DNA of 7,837 nucleotides from Flavobacteriaceae bacterium (GTDB taxonomy: Bacteria > Bacteroidota > Bacteroidia > Flavobacteriales > Flavobacteriaceae): assembly GCA_008081325.1 (NCBI GenBank), contig VMCO01000157.1, positions 1 through 7,837 of the forward strand. Direction: 5' to 3'. The translations under genes and the position numbers were made by a program. Within the stretch, counting starts at the first letter, position 1; every line of letters starts with the position of its first letter. This document shows, in pieces, positions 1 through 6,074 of this stretch. Below the pieces are notes generated by a model, which saw nothing but the letters and a program-made list of their open reading frames with translations, was not told the DNA's origin and made no database searches.

Positions 1-938
1 TTATAAATGGAACTTTTTGAATAATCAGGAAAACCTCTCTCACTTTGTATTAAATTTTCAAATCTAAAGCTTAAATTCCCTCGAAATCTATATCTGTACA
101 AATAGGTGTTTTCTACCCTAAAACCGTAACTTCCGTTTGTATAATAATCTCCCAGTAGAGTTAAATCAAAATTATCATTTACAGGTAAGTAATAACCACC
201 ATTTTGTATAAAGTATCCTCTTGAATTTTGTTCACCAAAAGAAGGGAAAATTATTCCCGAACTTCTTTTATTTGAAATAGGAAAATAAGCGAATGGGAGA
301 CCAATAGGGGTGGGTACATCAGCGATATACATATTTGTGGGCCCAGTAATAATTTTTTTACCTGGGATTACTTTTGCTTTTCTTAGTAAAAAATAATATT
401 CAGGATTATCTATATCAGCAGAGGTAGTAAATTTTGCCCTATCCATATAATAAACTGAATCATTTTCTTTTTTTGTTTTATCGGAAAGAATATTTAAACC
501 AGCTTCTTCAGTCCTTGAATTAAATATTATTGCTTTTTTAGTATCCATATTAAATTTCAAAGAATCTGGCCTTATCTCGTCTTGACCCTGTTTAAAAACA
601 GGCAACTGTGTATATTCTCCTAATGAATCTTTTATTCTTCCAGCGTAAATTTCATTCTTATCATAATCAACTATTATAATACCCGATGTTATTTCCATGT
701 CTTGGTATGTAATCTTTGCGTTATTATAAAGCCTTATAAGTTTCTCTTTAGGACTAATAGCAGTTGTGTCTGATGCTTCGTATGTAATCTTGCCTAATAA
801 TGATTGATTTACGGGTTTAATAGAATCAATTTGTTTGATAGTATCTAGTTTAATAATGTTAGGGGTTGCATAGGTTATAATGTTTATAAAAAATGTATAA
901 CTTAAGAATAATAATAATCTGGAAAAGTTTGTTTTCAA
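1..938 (-). CDS. lptD: LptD/OstA-family LPS-assembly outer-membrane protein (N-terminal part, runs off left edge)
   Basis: Read from the reverse strand, an uninterrupted frame of 312 codons runs from a TTG at 938-936 to the window edge. An in-frame TAA lies six codons upstream and no ATG occurs before codon 81, so TTG is the best start. It puts a good signal peptide at the N-terminus: K2, R7, a hydrophobic stretch at about 8-22, and likely cleavage after TYA (22-24). Residues about 65-200 look like the periplasmic OstA/LptA-like beta-jellyroll, including the stretch MDRAKFTTSADIDNPEYYF (165-183). Next come IPGKKIITGPTNMYIADVPTP and FAYFPISNKRSSGIIFPSFGE (about 191-236), which resemble Bacteroidota LptD at the jellyroll-to-barrel transition, then aromatic-rich alternating strands of the beta-barrel. 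In known systems LptD, with the lipoprotein LptE, inserts LPS into the outer leaflet. Family members are usually about 800-900 residues, so most of the barrel is missing here. It is transcribed divergently from the amidase operon. The family call rests on recalled motifs, not on a search. Confidence 0.88.
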   Translation of the reverse strand, partial: MKTNFSRLLLFLSYTFFINIITYATPNIIKLDTIKQIDSIKPVNQSLLGKITYEASDTTAISPKEKLIRLYNNAKITYQDMEITSGIIIVDYDKNEIYAGRIKDSLGEYTQLPVFKQGQDEIRPDSLKFNMDTKKAIIFNSRTEEAGLNILSDKTKKENDSVYYMDRAKFTTSADIDNPEYYFLLRKAKVIPGKKIITGPTNMYIADVPTPIGLPFAYFPISNKRSSGIIFPSFGEQNSRGYFIQNGGYYLPVNDNFDLTLLGDYYTNGSYGFRVENTYLYRYRFRGNLSFRFENLIQSERGFPDYSKSSIY

Positions 939-1014
939 CCTATTGAGTGTATATTAGTATTACCTAGAAACAGATATAAATTTACGTATATTTTAAGGCT
1001 ATAATACATAATTT
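939..1014. promoter_or_regulatory. Divergent intergenic region, candidate promoter(s)
   Basis: This 76-bp gap lies between the start codons of lptD (minus) and the amidase gene (plus), so it or its flanks should hold promoters for both. The best Bacteroidota-like -7 element (consensus TAnnTTTG) is TAAATTTA at 977-984, which matches 7 of 8 positions. It is a perfect palindrome and could be read on either strand. For the plus strand a weak -33 candidate, TTAG at 954-957, lies 19 bases upstream; the consensus there is TTTG or TTG. I see no convincing -33 partner for the minus strand. Neither gene has a Shine-Dalgarno sequence at the usual distance. The region must contain regulatory DNA by position, but the exact element is a guess. 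Confidence 0.35.
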
Positions 1015-2091
1015 ATGATTAAAGTTTGTTCAAAGTCACTTTTTTTTAACCATAGTTTAACAGGAAAAGCAATATTAATTATTATTTTAATATTTTCTTG
1101 TTATCCACAAACAACTTTTGCTCAGAAACCATTTAAAATTGTAATTGACGCAGGTCATGGCGGTAAGGATCCAGGTAGACCCAACAAAAGTGGTATTAAG
1201 GAAAAGGATATAGTTTTAAATATAGCTTTAGATCTGGGTAAAAAATTAGAGAATAGCGGAAATGAAGTTATTTACACAAGAAAAAAAGATATTTTTTTAA
1301 CTCTTAGACAGAGGGCGAATATAGCAAATGAAGCTGACGCTGATTTATTTATCTCAATACACTGTAATGCTTTTCATGATCATCGAGTATATGGTTCTGA
1401 AACATTTGTTTACGGATTACACGTTAGCAAAGCAAATTTTGATGTAGCGTTAAAAGAAAATGAAGTAATTTTCTTAGAGGAAGACTATGAAGAAAACTAT
1501 CAAGGGTTTGACCCTAAATCTCCAGAATCATTAATAGGCTTAACTTTGATGCAGGAAGAATATCTTGATCAAAGTATTCTCCTTGCAAGCTTTGTACAAG
1601 ATAATTTCACTAAAGACTTAAAGAGAAAAAATAGGGGAGTTAAACAATCTGGATTTTGGGTTTTACACAACACATATATGCCAAGCATCCTAATCGAAGC
1701 TGGTTTTATGACTAATAATAGTGAGGGGGCTTATCTAAATTCAAAAAAGGGACAAACTGAAATTTCAAATAGTATTTTTAAAGCTGTTGAAAAATATAAA
1801 CAAGCGATTAATTACTCAAATGATTTTAACATAAAACCAGTTAACGAAAATGAAATAGTTTACAAAGTCCAAATAGCTGCTGGAAAGAGAAGGTTAGAAC
1901 TTAAATCATATAATTTTAAAGGATTATCAAGTTTATCAAGAATTAAACAAGGGTCTATTTATAAGTACTTTTATTCAAGCTCTAAAAGTCTTGAGGAGAT
2001 CAGAAGGAAACAAAAATATGTCAGATCTAATGGTTTTCCTAATGCTTACATAGTAGGATTTGAAAACGGTAAATTATTTGAAATCGATTGA
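1015..2091 (+). CDS. Secreted N-acetylmuramoyl-L-alanine amidase (Amidase_3) with C-terminal SPOR-like domain
   Basis: This enzyme cleaves the amide bond between N-acetylmuramic acid and L-alanine in peptidoglycan, in the periplasm. The 358-residue product has a signal peptide: K18, a hydrophobic core at about 19-29, and cleavage after TFA (34-36) just before Q37. The zinc-hydrolase fold starts at 41 with IVIDAGHGGKDPG (zinc ligand H48), continues with E63 in IKEKDIVLNIA and H116 in FISIHCNA, and ends with the catalytic glutamate E228 in PSILIEAGFMTN. An acidic insertion at about 141-187 sits where AmiB/AmiC-type enzymes carry an autoinhibitory helix. The C-terminal residues, about 282-358, start with VYKVQIAAG and end with a YIVGFENG strand, like a SPOR domain that binds denuded glycan at division sites. 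A lipoprotein reading using C29 (IFSC) is less likely because of Phe at -2. It is the first gene of the plus-strand cluster. Confidence 0.93.
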   Translation: MIKVCSKSLFFNHSLTGKAILIIILIFSCYPQTTFAQKPFKIVIDAGHGGKDPGRPNKSGIKEKDIVLNIALDLGKKLENSGNEVIYTRKKDIFLTLRQRANIANEADADLFISIHCNAFHDHRVYGSETFVYGLHVSKANFDVALKENEVIFLEEDYEENYQGFDPKSPESLIGLTLMQEEYLDQSILLASFVQDNFTKDLKRKNRGVKQSGFWVLHNTYMPSILIEAGFMTNNSEGAYLNSKKGQTEISNSIFKAVEKYKQAINYSNDFNIKPVNENEIVYKVQIAAGKRRLELKSYNFKGLSSLSRIKQGSIYKYFYSSSKSLEEIRRKQKYVRSNGFPNAYIVGFENGKLFEID

Positions 2092-2140
2092 TTAAATGTA
2101 TTAAATATAAATTCATAATTTTATAAGTAAGAAATAGAAA

Positions 2141-3085
2141 ATGAAATTTACTAAAGAGATTAAGGTTGGATTTTTAGCGATTATAGGAGTGATGATGAGT
2201 GTCTTTTCATACAATTATCTTAAGGGTATTAACCTCTTTGATAAAAACAGAAAATTTACTGTGAAATATGAAAAAGTTGATGGACTTTCAGTTTCTAATC
2301 CAGTTACAATGAATGGCTTTAAAATTGGAAAAGTTCAAAAAATTAATTTTAATTCAAAAAATACAAGAGAATTACTTGTTGATATCACTATAGATAATGA
2401 TGTAGTTTTTCCAAAAACTAGCTTTGCTGAATTATATGAAACAGGGTTAATTGGTGGTAAAGCTATTGCGATAATTCCTGATTATAAAAATGATTCAACT
2501 ATAGCACTTGACGGTGATATTTTAAGAGGTGTTATCAAGCCTGGATTAACTGAGTTGGTAAACCAAATATTACCTCAGGTTCAACTTCAACTAGAAGCTG
2601 TGATGAAAAATGCAGAAATAGTGCTTCAAAACATAAACACTCTTTTTGATGATGAAACCAAAAAAGAACTTAAATCTAGCATTGAAGATTTTTCTAATCT
2701 AACAAATAGTCTTTCCGAAACATCAAACGAGATTTCAGATTTAATCACAAATAATTCAGATAATTTAACAAACGCTGTTACGGATTTCAAGATTGCAAGT
2801 AATAATATAAAGTCTATAACTGACTCGATTAATTCAGATGATATCATCACTATTACATCAAATTTAAATACACTTGTAAGTGATTTAAATTCAATTACAT
2901 CAAGCTTAAAGAATTCTGATGGAACTGCAGGTATGTTAATTAATGATGAATCCATATACAATAATCTTGAAAATGCTACCAATCAATTAAATATACTGAT
3001 AGAAGATATCAAACTCAATCCAGATAGATATATAAACTTTTCTGTATTTGGAAAAAAAAGTAAGGAACCAAAAAAAAATAAATAA
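2141..3085 (+). CDS. MlaD/MCE-domain membrane-anchored protein
   Basis: MCE proteins form hexameric rings that carry phospholipids or other lipids between membranes, usually as the periplasmic part of an MlaFEDB-type ABC transporter. This 314-residue protein has a short cytoplasmic N-terminus (MKFTKEIKVG), a single transmembrane helix at about 9-26, and an MCE domain at about 38-115. Visible motifs are VDGLSVSNPVTMNGFKIGKV (46-65), the LLVDITIDNDVVFPKTSFA strand pair, and LIGGKAIAIIP (103-113). Residues about 135-295 are helical and rich in Ser, Thr, Asn and Asp with hydrophobic heptad-like spacing, as expected for the long tail helices of MCE rings. The end (SDGTAGMLINDESIYNNL, then NPDRYINFSVFGKK and a Lys-rich tail) is typical of Bacteroidota members. 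A 49-bp A/T-rich gap follows the amidase gene, with no Shine-Dalgarno sequence and no clear promoter or terminator. Genes for the permease and ATPase partners are not in the window. Confidence 0.9.
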   Translation: MKFTKEIKVGFLAIIGVMMSVFSYNYLKGINLFDKNRKFTVKYEKVDGLSVSNPVTMNGFKIGKVQKINFNSKNTRELLVDITIDNDVVFPKTSFAELYETGLIGGKAIAIIPDYKNDSTIALDGDILRGVIKPGLTELVNQILPQVQLQLEAVMKNAEIVLQNINTLFDDETKKELKSSIEDFSNLTNSLSETSNEISDLITNNSDNLTNAVTDFKIASNNIKSITDSINSDDIITITSNLNTLVSDLNSITSSLKNSDGTAGMLINDESIYNNLENATNQLNILIEDIKLNPDRYINFSVFGKKSKEPKKNK

Positions 3086-4366
3086 TTGGAATACATCCCT
3101 AACATAATTTTTGTGTTAATATTAATTACCTCTCTTGGTTTTTTTATTAGAAATATAAATAGGCTTAGAAGAAATATAAATATAGGCAATGGGCAGACTG
3201 AACCTATAACTAACAAACCAGAAAGATGGCGAAATATGTTAAGGATTGCATTGGGTCAATCAAAGATGGTTACTAGACCAATAGCGGGAACTCTTCATTT
3301 AATTGTTTATTTGGGATTTATAATAATTAATATTGAATTAATTGAGATTTTAATCGATGGAATATTTGGTACACATAGGATATTTTCATCAGCGGGTGTT
3401 TTATACGGTTTTTTAATAGGTTCTTTTGAGGTTTTTGCTGTACTAGTTCTAATTTCAGTAATTATTTTCTGGATTAGAAGAAATATTATCAGAATAAAGA
3501 GATTTAGAGAAGTAGAAATGAAAGGATGGCCAAAGCTTGACGCAGATTTAATTTTATATTTTGAAATCTTACTTATGAGTTTATTTTTATTAATGAATGC
3601 TACGGATGTGGAATTTCAAAACATGAATAATGGAAACATAATAAGCAGTTTTATTTACCCGTTTTTTTCAGACTACAGCATCGATACTCTTCACGTTTTA
3701 GAAAGATCTTTCTGGTGGACTCATATAGTAGGTATTCTAATTTTTCTAAATTATCTATACTATTCAAAACACTTACACATTATTCTAGCATTTCCAAATA
3801 CTTTTTATGGTTCAATTTCCAAAATAGGAAGATTAAACAATATGAAATCTGTTACTAATGAGGTTAATATAATGATGGGAAAAGCTGTTGAATCTGAAAA
3901 CAGTAATGATGTAAAGTTTGGAGCGAGTGATGTAACAGATTTATCATGGCTCCAACTATTAAATGCTTACTCTTGTACAGAATGCGGTAGATGTACTAGT
4001 GTATGTCCAGCTAACATTACTGGAAAAAAATTATCTCCAAGAAAAATAATGATGGATACACGAGATAGGATAGAAGAAGTTGGGAAGAATATCGACAAAC
4101 ATGGTGAGTTTATAAGTGATGATAAAAAGCTTCTTGGAGATTATATTTCTAGAGAAGAACTATGGGCTTGCACCTCTTGTAATGCTTGTGTTGAAGAGTG
4201 TCCAATAAGTATAGATCCACTTTCTATTATTATGGATATGAGAAGAAATTTAGTTATGGAAGAATCTTCAGCTCCAAATGAGTTGAACAACATGATGAAT
4301 AATATTGAGAATAACGGAGCCCCATGGCCCTATAATCAACAAGATAGATTAAATTGGAATGAATAA
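3086..4366 (+). CDS. Membrane (Fe-S)-binding oxidoreductase subunit, HdrE/DsrM-like membrane domain plus two 4Fe-4S motifs
   Basis: This is probably the membrane subunit of a redox complex that passes electrons between the quinone pool and a soluble Fe-S partner. Of its 426 residues, the first 240 or so hold about five hydrophobic segments (roughly 5-22, 68-91, 107-130, 154-172, 210-238). Histidines in or beside them (H71, H203, H213, H229, H231) could ligate heme b, as in NarI/DsrM/HdrE-type proteins. The cytoplasmic C-terminal part has two ferredoxin-type motifs, C297/C300/C303/C307 and C362/C365/C368/C372, each followed by Pro. The start is a TTG that directly abuts the mlaD stop codon (TAA at 3083-3085). 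It gives the first membrane segment and an N-terminus resembling flavobacterial homologues as I recall them; the next in-frame ATG (codon 51) would delete that helix. The likely partner is the CCG-domain protein two genes downstream. Substrate and direction of electron flow are unknown. Confidence 0.87.
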   Translation: MEYIPNIIFVLILITSLGFFIRNINRLRRNINIGNGQTEPITNKPERWRNMLRIALGQSKMVTRPIAGTLHLIVYLGFIIINIELIEILIDGIFGTHRIFSSAGVLYGFLIGSFEVFAVLVLISVIIFWIRRNIIRIKRFREVEMKGWPKLDADLILYFEILLMSLFLLMNATDVEFQNMNNGNIISSFIYPFFSDYSIDTLHVLERSFWWTHIVGILIFLNYLYYSKHLHIILAFPNTFYGSISKIGRLNNMKSVTNEVNIMMGKAVESENSNDVKFGASDVTDLSWLQLLNAYSCTECGRCTSVCPANITGKKLSPRKIMMDTRDRIEEVGKNIDKHGEFISDDKKLLGDYISREELWACTSCNACVEECPISIDPLSIIMDMRRNLVMEESSAPNELNNMMNNIENNGAPWPYNQQDRLNWNE

Positions 4367-4371
4367 AAATT

Positions 4372-4809
4372 ATGGATAGAAACGAAATTGATAAAATTTT
4401 ACACGAAAAAGTTGAATCTGGACAAAAAATAAGCCCGGTGCTTCCTGAAGGAATTAAAAATTACCTAATTGATATTGATGGTACAATTACAGAAGATGTT
4501 CCAAACGAAGAACCGGAAAGAATGGGAACGTGTATGCCGTTTGATGATGCTTTGAAAACTTGTAACAGATGGTATGAAGAAGGTCATATGATTTGTTTTT
4601 TTACATCAAGAGTAGAAGAACATAGAAAAGTTACTGAGAATTGGTTGAAGAAACATGGATTTAAATATCATTCTTTACTTATGGGTAAGCCAAGAGGAGG
4701 AAATTACCATTGGATTGATAATCATTTAGTTAAAGCAACAAGGTATAACGGAACATTTGGCGACTTAGTTAGAAAAGAAGTTACAATTGAAGTTTTTAAT
4801 GATGAATAA
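4372..4809 (+). CDS. Small HAD-superfamily phosphatase-like protein
   Basis: This 145-residue cytoplasmic protein shows the HAD phosphohydrolase motifs. Motif I is LIDIDGTIT, with nucleophile D34 and acid/base D36. Motif II is the FFTSR stretch (T78 or S79). Motif III is probably K106 in LMGKPRGG, and motif IV is D116 in HWIDNH. It is short, and there is little sequence between motifs I and II, so it is a minimal HAD without a large cap domain; such proteins often act on large or exposed substrates. Similar Bacteroidota proteins are, as I recall, often labelled 'phosphoheptose isomerase', but no SIS-type sugar isomerase domain is visible here and that name looks wrong. The substrate is unknown. 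It starts 5 bp after the Fe-S membrane gene and its end overlaps the start of the CCG-protein gene, so it splits an apparent redox gene pair. Confidence 0.8.
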   Translation: MDRNEIDKILHEKVESGQKISPVLPEGIKNYLIDIDGTITEDVPNEEPERMGTCMPFDDALKTCNRWYEEGHMICFFTSRVEEHRKVTENWLKKHGFKYHSLLMGKPRGGNYHWIDNHLVKATRYNGTFGDLVRKEVTIEVFNDE

Positions 4810-5590
4810 CCTTAAAATAAAAACAATTGAGGAATTTTTAAATGAAGGTATATCTCCTGAAATTTTATTTTGGGTAGGATGTGCCGGTAGTTTTGATGAT
4901 CGTGCTAAAAAAATCACAAAAGCATTTGTAAAAATTTTAAATTCTGCGAATATTTCCTTTGGAGTTTTAGGTAAGGACGAGTCATGTACTGGTGATCCTG
5001 CAAAAAGAGCTGGAAATGAATTTCTGTTTCAGATGCAGGCTATGACAAACATTGAGGTTCTTAATTCATTTGATATTAAAACAATAGTTACCACTTGCCC
5101 ACATTGTTTTAATACTCTTAAAAACGAATATCCTGATTTAGGTGGAAATTATAAGGTTTATCACCATACTCAATTTATAAATAAATTATTAGAGGAAGGT
5201 AGGTTTTCAATAGAAGGTGGATCATACAAGGGAAAAAAAATCACATATCACGATCCATGTTTTTTAGGAAGGGCGAATAATGAGTATAATGCTCCAAGAA
5301 ATCTGATAAAAAAAATTGATGCTGAATTAGCTGAACTCAAAAGATGTAAGTCAAAAGCATTATGTTGTGGTGCCGGTGGTGCTCAAATGTTTAAAGAGTC
5401 TGAAAAAGGAAAAACTGAGATAAATTTAGAAAGAGCTGAAGAAATAAAGAAAAATACATCTAAAATTGTGGCTACAGGTTGTCCTTTTTGTAATACAATG
5501 TTAACAGATGGTGCTAAGTCGTTTGAAGCGGATAAACAAGTGGAGGTTTTAGATATTGCAGAACTTATAGTTAGGGCAAAGGACTTATAA
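4799..5590 (+). CDS. CCG-domain (Fe-S)-binding protein, HdrB/HdrD-like
   Basis: This is a soluble Fe-S protein and the probable cytoplasmic partner of the membrane Fe-S protein upstream. With the ATG at 4799 as start it has 263 residues and two cysteine-rich CCG domains. The first has C28 (WVGCAGSF), C63 (ESCTGDPAKR), and C100/C103 (TCPHC). The second has C154 (HDPCFLGR), C189-C190 (CCGAGG), and C228/C231 (GCPFC). In HdrB and HdrD such domains bind a noncubane Fe-S cluster at the disulfide-reduction site, and related modules occur in GlpC, LldE and DsrK. The first domain has Ser-Cys where the family signature has Cys-Cys, so the second is more likely to hold the catalytic-type cluster. ATG at 4802 (one codon later) is equally good, and a TTG at 4787 would lengthen the protein by four residues. 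All three overlap the end of the HAD gene; ATGATGAATAA suggests translational coupling. The physiological substrate is unknown. Confidence 0.87.
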   Translation: MMNNLKIKTIEEFLNEGISPEILFWVGCAGSFDDRAKKITKAFVKILNSANISFGVLGKDESCTGDPAKRAGNEFLFQMQAMTNIEVLNSFDIKTIVTTCPHCFNTLKNEYPDLGGNYKVYHHTQFINKLLEEGRFSIEGGSYKGKKITYHDPCFLGRANNEYNAPRNLIKKIDAELAELKRCKSKALCCGAGGAQMFKESEKGKTEINLERAEEIKKNTSKIVATGCPFCNTMLTDGAKSFEADKQVEVLDIAELIVRAKDL

Positions 5591-5591
5591 G

Positions 5592-6074
5592 ATGATAGTT
5601 GATTTTAATTCATTAAATAAAAATTCTAGAGTTTGGGTTTTTCAATCAATTAACTCTTTAGAACAACATACAATTGAAATAATAAAAGAAAAATTAAACC
5701 TTTTTTTAAATGAATGGAAATCACATCAAAATGATTTTAGGTCATCATTTGAAATTAGATATAACACTTTTATAATAATAGCTGCTGATGAAAGTAATAT
5801 AGTTTCAGGATGCTCTATTGATTCTCTTGTAAATTTTATTAGAGATTTAGAGAATTCATATAGTTTACAACTATTAGACAAACTACATGTTAAATACATC
5901 GAAGATGAGAATATTCAAACAATGCATCTAAATGAGTTTAAAGTTTTTTGTAAAAATCTTGAATTAAATCAAAACCTAATTGTTTTTAATAACTTGGTTA
6001 AAAATATTTCTGAATTAGAAAACAATTGGGAAGTAGATATTAAAAATAGCTGGCATAAAAGGTTTTTATCATGA
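5592..6074 (+). CDS. Conserved Bacteroidota protein of unknown function (often labelled 'ABC transporter ATPase')
   Basis: This 160-residue protein has no signal peptide or membrane segment and is probably cytoplasmic. I recognise the family from flavobacterial genomes by its order of conserved blocks: SRVWVFQS (12-19), W42, SFEIRYNTFIIIAADES (52-68), SGCSIDSLVNFIRDLE (72-87), LLDKLHV (94-100), IVFNNLV (130-136), and SWHKRFL (153-159). Members are often annotated as ABC transporter ATPases, but there is no Walker A loop, ABC signature or Walker B motif here, and it is too short for an ATPase domain, so that name is not supported. C74 in SGCSID and the terminal SWHKRF block are the most distinctive parts. 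It starts 1 bp after the CCG-protein stop codon and overlaps the GH3 gene by 4 bp (ATGA), so it belongs to the same transcription unit. Its function is unknown. Confidence 0.78.
   Translation: MIVDFNSLNKNSRVWVFQSINSLEQHTIEIIKEKLNLFLNEWKSHQNDFRSSFEIRYNTFIIIAADESNIVSGCSIDSLVNFIRDLENSYSLQLLDKLHVKYIEDENIQTMHLNEFKVFCKNLELNQNLIVFNNLVKNISELENNWEVDIKNSWHKRFLS

Noticed and set aside
1015..1125. Amidase as a lipoprotein (C29 in IFSC)
   Set aside because: Phe at -2 fits a lipobox poorly, and a good signal-peptidase I site (TFA before Q37) follows directly.
2092..2140. Possible internal promoter or terminator in the 49-bp amidase-mlaD gap
   Set aside because: TAATTTTA at 2116-2123 resembles a -7 element, but the nearest TTG (2088-2090) is 25 bases away, longer than the usual 19-21. 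The A/T inverted repeat near 2108-2124 is imperfect and has no GC stem, so neither call is supported.
2626..2982. 118-codon open frame on the minus strand inside mlaD
   Set aside because: It is fully antisense to a convincing MCE-family gene, its product resembles no family I know, and it reflects the Ser/Asn/Asp-rich tail read backwards. It is a shadow of the real gene.
2983..3216. 77-codon open frame on the minus strand across the mlaD / Fe-S gene junction
   Set aside because: It lies antisense to the end of mlaD and the first membrane helix of the Fe-S protein. Its hydrophobic product is explained by the AT-rich membrane-segment codons on the other strand.
5592..6074. ABC transporter ATPase
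   Set aside because: The family often carries this name, but there is no Walker A, Walker B or ABC signature and the protein is too short for the domain.
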